Source of the DNA: Notoacmeibacter sp. MSK16QG-6
GTDB lineage: Bacteria; Pseudomonadota; Alphaproteobacteria; Rhizobiales; Rhizobiaceae
DNA length: 64,000 nucleotides
Assembly: GCF_024158145.1 (NCBI RefSeq)
Contig: NZ_JAMYXM010000002.1
Location: 124,001-188,000, forward strand
Direction of reading: 5' to 3'
Below, piece by piece: positions 1 to 8,986 of the stretch; positions within the stretch are counted from its first letter, which is position 1; each line of letters begins with the position of its first letter. The translations under genes and the position numbers were made by a program. The notes under the pieces were generated by a model. That model searched no databases. It was not told where the DNA came from and was given only the letters and a program-made list of their open reading frames with translations.

Positions 1-810
1 CAGATCGAAAACGATAGGTAGCGCTTCTTCGTCCGGTATCCGGTAAGCGAAGTCTGGCGTGAAGCCGTCCAGATTGGCGGTAATGCGCCCCTGGCCGATC
101 CCCTCTGTGATCGATGTGCCTTCACTTTTCAGTTCACCCTCGGTGTAATAACTGTAGAGCGCCGCACCGCCCGGATCGGCAAGCGCAGATTTGATCTGCG
201 GGTTATGCTCTTTCAAGCCGATGGCCGTGCCGGCCAGCGTTCCGCCCGTACCGACGGCTGCGACAAAACCGTCTACCTTGCCATCCGTCTGCCGCCATAT
301 TTCCTGCGCCGTGGTGCGAATATGGCCATCGCGATTGGCCAAATTGTCGAACTGGTTGGCCCAGACCGCGCCCTTGTTTGACTCGCGCGCCAGCTTTTCA
401 GCCAGCCGTCCCGAAACCTTCACGTAATTGTTCGGATTCTTGTATGGCACTGCCGGAACTTCCAGCAATTCCGCGCCAAGTAGCCGCAGCGCATCTTTCT
501 TTTCCTGGCTCTGCGTGTCCGGGATCACGATGACTGTCCGGTAGCCGAGCGCTTTTGCAACTACCGTCAGGCCGATACCCGTATTGCCTGCCGTGCCTTC
601 CACAATCGTACCGCCGGGCTGTATCAGACCTTTTTCCTCGGCATCACGAATGATGAACAGCCCTGCCCGGTCTTTGACCGACTGGCCCGGATTCAGAAAT
701 TCCGCCTTTCCGAGAATTTCACAGCCGGTCATCTCAGACGCCTTGTGGAGGCGGATAAGCGGTGTTTCGCCGATGCAGTCGAGAACGGAGCGGGCCATCG
801 AAATTTCCAT
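1..810 (-). CDS. cysK: Cysteine synthase A-like PLP enzyme (partial, C-terminus off the left edge)
   Basis: About 270 residues are visible; the 3' end lies beyond position 1. The protein belongs to the fold-type II PLP family that makes cysteine from O-acetylserine and sulfide in the cytoplasm. Visible marks are ETPLIRL near residue 15, the PLP lysine in PGQSVKDRAG (K46), the substrate loop EGTAGNTGIG, and a Gly-rich phosphate loop VGTGGTLAG. Two starts are possible, ATG at 810 or ATG at 798; neither has a strong Shine-Dalgarno. It is divergent from the SDR gene at 993. A cystathionine beta-synthase-type relative cannot be excluded without the C-terminus. Confidence 0.85.
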   Translation of the reverse strand, partial: MEISMARSVLDCIGETPLIRLHKASEMTGCEILGKAEFLNPGQSVKDRAGLFIIRDAEEKGLIQPGGTIVEGTAGNTGIGLTVVAKALGYRTVIVIPDTQSQEKKDALRLLGAELLEVPAVPYKNPNNYVKVSGRLAEKLARESNKGAVWANQFDNLANRDGHIRTTAQEIWRQTDGKVDGFVAAVGTGGTLAGTAIGLKEHNPQIKSALADPGGAALYSYYTEGELKSEGTSITEGIGQGRITANLDGFTPDFAYRIPDEEALPIVFDL

Positions 811-992
811 TGGTTTTCTTGTCTGAAGAATAGTGGGCGGAGGGTATGGTTGCGATCAAGCGAGTTCAAGCGCTGACGTTTCGCCGCAGTGCCCATCGGC
901 GCAAAAATACGTCTTTTCATCCGGCGGTTCACGCAATTGCGCAGAGCCCTATCTCTCTGATGCGAAACGCCTGCCAGCCGGAGTTCCCATCA

Positions 993-1859
993 ATGTCACT
1001 TTATCGCGCCAGACCGGACGACGGACTATGTTTCATGACCGGAGCCTCATCCGGAATAGGCCGCGCGGCCGCCCTCGTCTTGGCGCGCAAGGGCTGGACT
1101 GTCGTAAGCGTCGCCCGCAGCGCCGATAAACTGCAAAGTCTGGCCGATGAAGCGGAAGGCCTGGCTGGCCGTATCATACCGCAAACCTGCGATGTCACCG
1201 ACGAAAACGCCGTGAATGATCTGATGCGGCGCGTCGTCTCAGAATACGGTCCCATCGCTTTGGCCGTCTTCGTTGCCGGCAATTACTGGCCGGTCGTCGG
1301 CAGCGACCCAAGCCTTGAGAACATGAAGAAGACTTATGAAGTGAACGTCTTCGGCGTTCTTCACGGCTTGGTTCCCGCCATTCTTCATATGCGGGATCGC
1401 AATAAGGGGCAGATCGCTATCGTCGGCTCGGTCTCGGCCTATGGCGGCCTGCCCATGGCATCCGCCTATGGCGCATCAAAGGCGGCGCTCAACAACATGG
1501 CTGCTGCACTGAAATTCGATCTCGACAAGCTCAATATCCGGGTGCAGATCGTCAATCCCGGCTTTATCGATACCCCGCTGACTGAGCAGAACAACTTCAA
1601 AATGCCATTCCTGATGAAAGTGGAAGAAGCGGCCGAAGCGATGGTGGACGGCCTGGAAAATGGCAGTTTCGAAGTCACCTTTCCCAAATCGCTCGCCACG
1701 ATTCTCAAGGTCGTCAATTTCTTTCCGTATGGCGTCTATTTCCCCGTCATGCGCCGGATAATGGGCTGGAAAGATAGGAAACTGCCCGCCCCGAAACATT
1801 TCTTTGCCAGGCAGGATCGTGATGAAGGGCCGGGCAAAACCGAAGCCGTCGAAGGTTGA
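993..1859 (+). CDS. SDR family NAD(P)-dependent oxidoreductase
   Basis: A 288-residue classical short-chain dehydrogenase/reductase. It has the nucleotide-binding TGASSGIG (residues 16-23), CDVTD, and the catalytic Ser with YGASK. The usual NNAG motif after beta-strand 4 is replaced by VAGNYWP, an uncommon variant. The ATG at 993 is preferred over an upstream in-frame start at 846 because GGAG lies 9-10 bases before it and homology begins just after it. The C-terminal part (FPYGVYFPVMRRIMGW) looks membrane-associating, as in SDRs that act on lipids; substrate unknown. It converges on the MFS gene that ends at 1980. Confidence 0.85.
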   Translation: MSLYRARPDDGLCFMTGASSGIGRAAALVLARKGWTVVSVARSADKLQSLADEAEGLAGRIIPQTCDVTDENAVNDLMRRVVSEYGPIALAVFVAGNYWPVVGSDPSLENMKKTYEVNVFGVLHGLVPAILHMRDRNKGQIAIVGSVSAYGGLPMASAYGASKAALNNMAAALKFDLDKLNIRVQIVNPGFIDTPLTEQNNFKMPFLMKVEEAAEAMVDGLENGSFEVTFPKSLATILKVVNFFPYGVYFPVMRRIMGWKDRKLPAPKHFFARQDRDEGPGKTEAVEG

Positions 1860-1979
1860 TACTCTTCATGGCCGACAGGGAGATAACCCTGACATTGCAC
1901 GCGGTCTTTTCGATTCTCCGCCAGCGATTTACGGGCAGATGCGGAATCGCTTTCTTATCAAGCGAACGTGATATTTGAC

Positions 1980-3158
1980 TCAGCTGCGGGGGCGCGCGTC
2001 CCGAGCGAACAGATATAGAAAGAGCCCACTCGCCAAAACGATCGCGTAAAAAACGAAGACGGCTTCGTAGCGGCTATCGGATGGGACTGTTGCAGCGATG
2101 CCGCCGCTCAACCACTGAAGTAGGCCGGCGCCGCCAATCGAAAAGAAATTGATCAGCGTCACGCCACGGCCCGTGAGCTCCTCTGGCACGAAGGCGCGTC
2201 CATGCGCCATGACGACACCATATGCGGCGCCGAACAGACCGATCGTGAAAAACAACATCGCCGCGCTCATTATCGAAATATCCACCCAAAGCCCAAGGAA
2301 GGCCAGCGCCGCAAGGACGGGCAGATTCCCACCGAGCACGACCCATTTGCGTGTGCGAAATAGTGTGTCCATCGGTCCATACGCGACGGAGCCGATCACC
2401 ATGGCGATAGCCATGGCCAGTGTGACATTGCCGATCAGGATAGCATCGGCCCCAAAGCCTTCTGCAAGATAGGGGCCGGTCCAAAGGCCCCGAATATTGG
2501 CTGCGGGACTGTAGACAACGGCAGACATCAGCAGCACCGGCCAAAGCGCCCTGATCTTCAAAAGGCGTAGTGTGCCGGCGATACCGTCCGAAGAGGCCGA
2601 GCCTGACAGTCGAGGCGGATCTCGAACGAGAAGAAAAGTCAGACCGGCCGTCGCGATAGTGACGATCCCCAGTCCGCCGACGACATATCGCCAACCATAG
2701 GCTTCGGCGGCAAGAGCGAGCGGCGTCGTTCCGACGACATTGCCGGCAGAGCCTATGCCGATGAAGACGCTCATCAGAAGCGCCAGCCGGGCGGGATCGA
2801 ATCGTCGGGCGAATAGAAACGTCGTCGCCATCAGCACAGGCGAACAACCCAGACCGAGAAGCCCCATGGCAATGACGATCATGAACGGTTCGGTCGCCAG
2901 CGCGAAGAGCATGGCGCCACCGCCGCCTGCAAAAAGCAGAATGGTCGAAGCCGTCCGTTTGGGGCCATATCTGTCAAGCGCGACACCTACGCCGAATTGC
3001 GACAGGGCAAACACCACGAAAAATGCGCCTGCCGCGACAGACAGCACACTGTCGCTCGCGCCGAGATCACTTTTCAGTGCCGGCACAAGAACGGCCAAAA
3101 AGGACCGGTAAAATTGCGACAGCACATAGGCCGCGCCCAAAACGATAAGATCGACCAT
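1980..3158 (-). CDS. MFS transporter
   Basis: A 392-residue integral membrane protein with about 12 hydrophobic segments and the loop 2-3 motif GVALDRYGPKRT, typical of the major facilitator superfamily. The N-terminus (YVLSQFYRSFLAVLVPAL) resembles the nitrate/oxalate-type antiporter branch, so an organic anion or drug substrate is possible, but the sequence does not decide this. A good GGAGG precedes the ATG at 3158. It lies between a convergent SDR gene and the co-directional threonine dehydratase, with only about 70 bases to the latter's stop, so the two could share a transcript. Confidence 0.85.
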   Translation of the reverse strand: MVDLIVLGAAYVLSQFYRSFLAVLVPALKSDLGASDSVLSVAAGAFFVVFALSQFGVGVALDRYGPKRTASTILLFAGGGGAMLFALATEPFMIVIAMGLLGLGCSPVLMATTFLFARRFDPARLALLMSVFIGIGSAGNVVGTTPLALAAEAYGWRYVVGGLGIVTIATAGLTFLLVRDPPRLSGSASSDGIAGTLRLLKIRALWPVLLMSAVVYSPAANIRGLWTGPYLAEGFGADAILIGNVTLAMAIAMVIGSVAYGPMDTLFRTRKWVVLGGNLPVLAALAFLGLWVDISIMSAAMLFFTIGLFGAAYGVVMAHGRAFVPEELTGRGVTLINFFSIGGAGLLQWLSGGIAATVPSDSRYEAVFVFYAIVLASGLFLYLFARDARPRS

Positions 3159-3228
3159 CCCACCTCCAAGGCGGGCAAACTGACTGCGTAAGACACAACA
3201 GGCAACGATTAGCCTGTCGCCGGAACAA

Positions 3229-4527
3229 TCAAATCAGGAGATTGGCCAGCAAATCGTTGTCGGTAATGTCCTGCCACTCCCAGCCGGCTTCGTCGAAACG
3301 TTCGATCAAAGCTGGAAAGTTCGACGCATTGTCGGTCTCGATCCCAATGACCACAGATCCGAAATTGCGTGCGCTCTTTTTCAGGTATTCGAAGCGGACA
3401 ATGTCATCTTTCGGACCGAGAAGATGAAGAAAATCGCGTAATGCGCCTGGCCGCTGCGGAAAACGGAAAATGAAATATTTCTTCAGCCCTTCAAAACGAA
3501 GCGCCCGCTCCTTGACCTCCGGCAGACGTTCGAAGTCGAAATTACCCCCGGATGTGACGCAGAGCACGGTCTGACCGACAAGACCTTTCCCGTCTTCTCC
3601 CGCCAGATCGCCAAGCGCGTCGATGGCCAGCGCGCCCGCTGGCTCAAGCACCACGCCCTCAATATTGAGCATTTCGATAATGGTTCCGCAAAGCCTGTTC
3701 TCAGGTATGGCGAGAACCTCGGCCGGGTCGATGTGACGCAAAGCCGCGAATGGCAATTCGCCGATTTCCGCGACGGCCGCACCATCCACAAAACCGTCGA
3801 TCCTTGGCAATTTCACGCGCACCCCGGATTCGAGGCTTGCCTTCAGGCTGGCCGCTCCGGCAGGCTCGCAGAGGGTGACCTTCGGATCGATCCCCGCCGA
3901 TTTGGCAACCGCAAGAACACCTGTCGCCAGCCCGCCACCGCCGACCGGCAGAACGAGACGATTAAAGGATCGGCCCTCGGGCAATTGATCGAGAACCTCC
4001 GTCATCACCGAACCTTGTCCTTCGATGATATCGGGATGGTCGAATGGCGGAACCATCAAGGAATCGTTATGCGCCGCGAAGTTCTTCGCAGCGCTATAAC
4101 ACTGGTCGAAAATATCGCCGATAAGTTCGATCTGGACGAATTCGCCGCCGAAGGTCCTCGTCTTGCCGATCTTCTGGGACGGCGTCGTGACGGGCATGAA
4201 GACGGTGCCCTTCCGGCCGAAATGGCGACAGGCATAGGCGAATCCCTGCGCGTGATTTCCGGCGGACGCGCAGACAAAGCCGCCTGCGTGCTGCAGAACC
4301 GATTTCCGCATGAAATTGAATGCGCCACGCAGCTTGTAGGAGCGTACTGGCGAAAGGTCCTCGCGCTTCAGCCAGATATCGGCGCCGTAGCGCTCTGAAA
4401 GATACGCATTCTGCTGCAGGGGCGTGGGCTCGAACAATTCGCGCAGGGCATGCTGCGCCTCACGCGAAGCGCTCAGCGGATCATGGGAGCCAAAAGCGGA
4501 CTGTTGTTGCAAAATGGGCTTCTCCAC
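3229..4527 (-). CDS. ilvA: Threonine dehydratase (threonine ammonia-lyase)
   Basis: 432 residues. It deaminates threonine to 2-oxobutanoate, the first step of isoleucine synthesis. The PLP lysine is K65 in SYKLRGAFN, the phosphate-binding loop is VGGGGLATG, and SAGNHAQGFA is the substrate loop. The last ~90 residues (from KKYFIFRFPQRPGALRDF) form one ACT-like regulatory domain, so this is the form with a single C-terminal regulatory unit rather than the two-unit E. coli IlvA. It is divergent from the TrkH pair that starts at 4649; the 121-base gap must hold both promoters. Confidence 0.93.
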   Translation of the reverse strand: MEKPILQQQSAFGSHDPLSASREAQHALRELFEPTPLQQNAYLSERYGADIWLKREDLSPVRSYKLRGAFNFMRKSVLQHAGGFVCASAGNHAQGFAYACRHFGRKGTVFMPVTTPSQKIGKTRTFGGEFVQIELIGDIFDQCYSAAKNFAAHNDSLMVPPFDHPDIIEGQGSVMTEVLDQLPEGRSFNRLVLPVGGGGLATGVLAVAKSAGIDPKVTLCEPAGAASLKASLESGVRVKLPRIDGFVDGAAVAEIGELPFAALRHIDPAEVLAIPENRLCGTIIEMLNIEGVVLEPAGALAIDALGDLAGEDGKGLVGQTVLCVTSGGNFDFERLPEVKERALRFEGLKKYFIFRFPQRPGALRDFLHLLGPKDDIVRFEYLKKSARNFGSVVIGIETDNASNFPALIERFDEAGWEWQDITDNDLLANLLI

Positions 4528-4648
4528 GGTTAATCGGCTACAAAACGGTGATCGTATTCTATAGGCTTTCTAAGAGCTCGGATGATCTGACTTCGTCATG
4601 GCAGCCTGAAAGGCCTGTCGCAAGACACCTTGGGAGAAGTGTGCCAAC

Positions 4649-6106
4649 GTGACCACCTCGATTGTCCGCGCCACGCTGTTCATCGCCGCCTATTTCGCCC
4701 TCTATCTGTCTATGCTGATGCTGATTCCGGCCGCGGTCGACCTCTATGTCGGCAATCCGGACTGGCAGATTTTCGCCATCTCCGCCTTTTGTGTCGCCGG
4801 GCTCGCTCTCGCCACGATTTTTGCTACCCAAGCCCCGCCGCCGCCTCCCAGTTCGCGGCTCGCATTTCTGGTGGTCAACGCGCTTTGGCTGACCTTAAGC
4901 CTCGTCGGCGCGCTGCCGCTTTATATGTCCTCGCTCGACATCACTTTCATCGAAGCCCTTTTTGAGGGCGTCTCAGGCGCCACGACAACCGGCTCTACCG
5001 TACTGGACGGATTGGACGATCTGCCGCCCGGCCTTCTGCTTTGGCGCTCGATCCTTCAATGGATGGGCGGCGTAGGGGTGATCGCGCTTGGCGTTTTCAT
5101 CCTGCCCTATCTCAATATCGGCGGGTTCAGCTTTTTTCGCATCGAGAGTTCGGACATCGAGGACCGGCCTTTCGCACGCTTCTCTACCTTCTCGGTCTCG
5201 ATTCTTCTGATCTACACGGCGCTGACGGCGCTTTGCGCGCTCTTCTATGTCATGGGCGGCATGAGCGTTTTCGATGCCATCAACCATTCCATGACGACGC
5301 TGGCGACGGCTGGCTTTTCGACCCACGACGCCAGTTTCGGACATTTCTCCGCCGATCCGGTCCTGTTGTGGACAGCGATCGTATTCATGATTATCGGCGG
5401 CCTGCCCTTCACGGTCCTCGTCCTGTTTGCTTTTCGAGGACAGACCGAAGCGGCGCGCGATCCGCAGATCACGCTCTTTCTCTGCCTCATCGCCGGCGCG
5501 GCGATGGCGATGACGATCTGGCTGGTCCTTTACCAGGATTGGTCGTTCTTCCGCGCCCTCACCCATGCTGCTTTCAATGTCGTTTCGATCATCACGACCA
5601 CCGGTTATGCGAGCGACGATTACACATCGTGGGGCCCGTTCGCAGTGGTAACGTTCTTCGCTGCGACCTGGCTGGGCGGTTGCTCCGGTTCCACCTCGGG
5701 CGGCACCAAGCCCTACCGATTCTTGATCTTGTGGCAGCTTCTGCGGACCGGCCTTCAACGTCTGCTTTTCCCGAAGATCGTCACGCCAATCCGCTATGGA
5801 GGCAGGCTGGTCACGACGGAAATGCAAGCGGCGGTGCTGCTTTTCGTATCGACATCGCTGGTCCTATGGATCGTGCTGGCCGTGGCGCTCGCGGCAATGG
5901 GCCTCGACCTGGTAACAGCTCTCTCCGGCTCCCTCACGGCTCTCATGAATGTTGGGCCTGCGTTCGGACCGATTATCGGGCCTGCGGGCAATTTCCAGCC
6001 TCTCGGCGACGGCGCGCTTCTGGTTCTGATCTTTGGCATGCTGCTCGGCCGCCTAGAGATCCTGACGGTTCTTGTTCTCTTCACCCCGCTCTTCTGGCGC
6101 CGATAA
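4649..6106 (+). CDS. trkH: TrkH family potassium uptake protein, copy 1
   Basis: 485-residue membrane subunit of a Trk/Ktr potassium uptake system. The four pore loops are visible: TTTGSTV, ATAGFST, TTTGYAS and NVGPAFG, each with the selectivity-filter glycine. The start is GTG at 4649; no better ATG lies upstream in frame. A second, clearly related TrkH follows 155 bases downstream on the same strand. The peripheral NAD-binding subunit TrkA is not in the window. Membrane location is inferred from about ten hydrophobic stretches. Confidence 0.9.
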   Translation: MTTSIVRATLFIAAYFALYLSMLMLIPAAVDLYVGNPDWQIFAISAFCVAGLALATIFATQAPPPPPSSRLAFLVVNALWLTLSLVGALPLYMSSLDITFIEALFEGVSGATTTGSTVLDGLDDLPPGLLLWRSILQWMGGVGVIALGVFILPYLNIGGFSFFRIESSDIEDRPFARFSTFSVSILLIYTALTALCALFYVMGGMSVFDAINHSMTTLATAGFSTHDASFGHFSADPVLLWTAIVFMIIGGLPFTVLVLFAFRGQTEAARDPQITLFLCLIAGAAMAMTIWLVLYQDWSFFRALTHAAFNVVSIITTTGYASDDYTSWGPFAVVTFFAATWLGGCSGSTSGGTKPYRFLILWQLLRTGLQRLLFPKIVTPIRYGGRLVTTEMQAAVLLFVSTSLVLWIVLAVALAAMGLDLVTALSGSLTALMNVGPAFGPIIGPAGNFQPLGDGALLVLIFGMLLGRLEILTVLVLFTPLFWRR

Positions 6107-6261
6107 GGCGTACGGCCTGATTGTCCAGCCCAAAAATAAGAGCCCGCAAACCGGTTTGGTCCCTGTTCAGCTGCGTAACGACGCACTAAAAACGCTTTGG
6201 AGACACCTGTTCGGGGTTCCACAGTCCTGATCGTCTCCGCCGCAATGGGACGAATGCTGAA

Positions 6262-7716
6262 TTGAACCTCGAACTTTTTCGGACCGCGCTGCATATCGCA
6301 GCGCATTTCGCGCTCTATCTGGCGATTGCCATGCTCTGCCCCGGCGCAGCCGACCTCTATGTCGGTAATCCGGACTGGCGGGTTTTCGCGATGACCTCAT
6401 TCATCGTGGCGGGAATCGCTCTGGCCGTGATTCTCTCCACGCGTGGGCCGGCCCCTCGCCCCTCCGTTCGGCTGGCTTTTCTCGTGGTCAACATTCTCTG
6501 GCTGACCTTGAGCGTCGCCGGCGCAATGCCTCTCTATTTCTCGTCTCTTCCAATCGATTTCATCCACGCGCTGTTCGAAAGCGTGTCCGCAGTAACGACC
6601 ACTGGCTCGACCGTGATTTCCGGCCTCGATGAGTTGCCGCCCGGTTTATTGCTTTGGCGCTCGCTGCTTCAGTGGATCGGCGGCATCGGCGTGATCGCTC
6701 TTGGCCTCTTCATCCTGCCTTACCTACGTCTCGGCGGGTTTTCCTATTTCCGGATCGAGAGTTCGGACATCGAGGATAGGCCATTCGCCCGCTTCTCAAC
6801 CTTTTCCATCGCGCTGGTCAGCGTCTATCTCGGCCTCACATTTCTCTGTGGTTTCTGTTACCTGATTGGCGGGATGAGCCCGTTCGACGCGGTCAATCAC
6901 GCATTGACCACGATGGCGACCGGCGGCTTCTCCACCCACGACGCATCCTTCGGCTTTTTTAGCAGCCCGTGGCTGATCTGGACCGCCACGATATTCATGG
7001 CTTTGGCAGGTCTGCCGTTCACGATCCTGGCGGTCGTCGCCTTCCGCCGACAGACCGACGCCTTCCACGATCCGCAGATCGAAACCTATCTTCTCATCCT
7101 GCTTGGTCTGATAAGCGTCTGCAGCATCTGGCTGATCGTGACCGACCAGTATGAACCCTTCGACGCGTTTACCCACAGCGCCTTCACCTTTGTCTCCATC
7201 GTGACGACAACGGGTTATGCGACCGAGGATTATAGCGGATGGGGCCCGTTGGGACTTCTTTTGGCATTCACAGCCATGTGGCTGGGTGGGTGCTCCGGCT
7301 CCACCGCCGGTGGCATCAAGACCTACCGCTTTGTCATTCTCTGGCAGGCTTTCACCAACAATTTGAAGCAATTGCTCTTTCAGAGAATTGTGTCGCCGAT
7401 CCGCTACGGCGAGCGGGTGGTGACCGGCGATATGGAAAAGAGCGTGGCCCTATTCGTCGCCTCTTACGTCTGCATATGGGTCTTGCTTTCCGTGGCCCTG
7501 GCGGCAAGCGGCCTTGATATCATGACATCCCTGACGGGCGCTCTCACGGCCATCTCAAATGTCGGCCCCGGCCTCGGCACGCTGATTGGACCGGCGGGCA
7601 ACTTCCAATCGCTGAATGATATTTCCCTGTCCATCCTGATGGTCGGCATGTTTCTCGGCCGACTGGAGATTGCGACGGTTCTCATGCTACTGATGCCGAT
7701 TTTCTGGCGTCGCTAG
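6262..7716 (+). CDS. trkH: TrkH family potassium uptake protein, copy 2
   Basis: 484 residues, nearly the same length as the TrkH at 4649 and similar along its whole length, including the shared blocks ADLYVGNPDW and RIESSDIEDRPFARFSTFS. Filter loops are TTTGST, ATGGFST, TTTGYAT and NVGPGLG. The likely start is TTG at 6262, since the nearby ATG at 6254 is in another frame. It looks like a tandem duplicate that has since diverged. It converges on yihY, leaving only 13 bases between the two stops. Confidence 0.9.
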   Translation: MNLELFRTALHIAAHFALYLAIAMLCPGAADLYVGNPDWRVFAMTSFIVAGIALAVILSTRGPAPRPSVRLAFLVVNILWLTLSVAGAMPLYFSSLPIDFIHALFESVSAVTTTGSTVISGLDELPPGLLLWRSLLQWIGGIGVIALGLFILPYLRLGGFSYFRIESSDIEDRPFARFSTFSIALVSVYLGLTFLCGFCYLIGGMSPFDAVNHALTTMATGGFSTHDASFGFFSSPWLIWTATIFMALAGLPFTILAVVAFRRQTDAFHDPQIETYLLILLGLISVCSIWLIVTDQYEPFDAFTHSAFTFVSIVTTTGYATEDYSGWGPLGLLLAFTAMWLGGCSGSTAGGIKTYRFVILWQAFTNNLKQLLFQRIVSPIRYGERVVTGDMEKSVALFVASYVCIWVLLSVALAASGLDIMTSLTGALTAISNVGPGLGTLIGPAGNFQSLNDISLSILMVGMFLGRLEIATVLMLLMPIFWRR

Positions 7717-7729
7717 GCCGTCTTCCGCA

Positions 7730-8710
7730 TCAGGACTGGCTGGCAGTCGATTCACCGAGGTGATCGGCAACGAATGCGCCACGTTCGCCCATGGGTTTTT
7801 CAGGCGGCACTGTCGTGTCGGTTGCCGTCTGATGCTCGATCTCCGCATTGAGCTCGGCCCCCAGCATGATGATGGTGAGCGTCAGCCATATCAGAGTCAT
7901 GAACCCGATCACCGCGCCGAGGGAGCCATAAGTCGCGTTGTAATCGGCAAAGTTGGAAACATAGAAGGAAAACGCCACCGAAACGGCCATGACGAGAACA
8001 ACCGCAGCCACTGCGCCGACCGGCAGCCACTGCCATTCGGCGTTTTTGCGGCTCGGGCCGTATCGATAGAGAAGCATCAGACCCAGCGTGACCATCACGG
8101 CCAGAAAAAAGAAACCGGCAATACGGATCAGCGGGTCGAACCCGCCGAGATGAAGGAATTCGAGCACGATGGGCGTCACGACCACGACACCGATCATGCA
8201 GACGATCCCGATAACCGCGCCGAGCGTGAAGAGAAGCGCAATCGCATTAAGCCGAAAGAACCCGCGTTTTTCCGTTTCGTCATAGGCGACATTCATCGCC
8301 TCGAAGAGCCCCTTCATCCCGGAATTGGCGCTCCATATCGCAAGGCCGAGCGATAACAGAAAGGCGAAGGACAGCGTGGCGTCATCCTGGGTGGTCAGTC
8401 GCTGCAACTGATCGTGAATCAGATCGATTGCTGCGGAAGGCATGAAGCGCGACATCAGTGTAAGATGATCGGAAAGGGAGGCGGGATCGAAAAGCAGCCC
8501 ATATGTGCTGATCAGCACGGACAGCGACGGTACGAGAGCCAGCAGCACGTAAAACGTGCCTCCCCCGGCGACCAGCAGGACACGATCCGAGCTTATCGAT
8601 TGATAGGTACGGACGAAAATATCTTTCCATCCCTTCCACGGAATGTCCGCCACCGATTCAGCGCGACGTCCCCTGCCGCGCTCATGCTTCAGCACTTTGT
8701 TCATTGTCAT
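7730..8710 (-). CDS. YihY/virulence factor BrkB family membrane protein
   Basis: 326 residues with about six transmembrane segments and the family features GGTFYVLLALVPSL near residue 50 and YGSLGAVIGFMTLIWL near residue 260. The family is often annotated as ribonuclease BN by mistake; its role is uncertain (a general envelope or transport function). GAGGGG lies just before the ATG at 8710; a second ATG at 8704 is equally possible. The C-terminal ~45 residues are hydrophilic. It is divergent from tRNA-Leu. Confidence 0.88.
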   Translation of the reverse strand: MTMNKVLKHERGRGRRAESVADIPWKGWKDIFVRTYQSISSDRVLLVAGGGTFYVLLALVPSLSVLISTYGLLFDPASLSDHLTLMSRFMPSAAIDLIHDQLQRLTTQDDATLSFAFLLSLGLAIWSANSGMKGLFEAMNVAYDETEKRGFFRLNAIALLFTLGAVIGIVCMIGVVVVTPIVLEFLHLGGFDPLIRIAGFFFLAVMVTLGLMLLYRYGPSRKNAEWQWLPVGAVAAVVLVMAVSVAFSFYVSNFADYNATYGSLGAVIGFMTLIWLTLTIIMLGAELNAEIEHQTATDTTVPPEKPMGERGAFVADHLGESTASQS

Positions 8711-8842
8711 CCCGCCCCTCGATACTCCTCTGTTTATAATCTGAAATCCGGACCGCTATCAAATGGATGGAAGCAGTCAAAGCCTCAGCGGAGCAGTTGC
8801 GAAGCGGCCAATGGCGATATACCGTCCGCGCCGCAAACGGGC

Positions 8843-8927
8843 GCCCCCTTGGCGGAATTGGTAGACGCAAGGGACTTAAAATCCCTCGACCTCGGTCGTG
8901 CCGGTTCGAGTCCGGCAGGGGGCACCA
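8843..8927 (+). tRNA. tRNA-Leu (anticodon UAA)
   Basis: 85 nt including an encoded CCA. The acceptor arms GCCCCCT (8843-8849) and AGGGGGC (8917-8923) pair fully. The anticodon stem AGGGA/TCCCT encloses the loop CTTAAAA with anticodon TAA at 8877-8879. It has the long variable arm expected of tRNA-Leu and the T arm with GGTTCGAGTCC. Confidence 0.97.
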
Positions 8928-8986
8928 TCGTTGCGGGCAGCGGAGCTGCACGGCATCCACCTCATCCTGCATCGACGCGGACACTT

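Noticed and set aside
8414-8986. N-terminal extension of the CinA-type protein to 8414
   Set aside because: The extension would translate through tRNA-Leu and opposite yihY.
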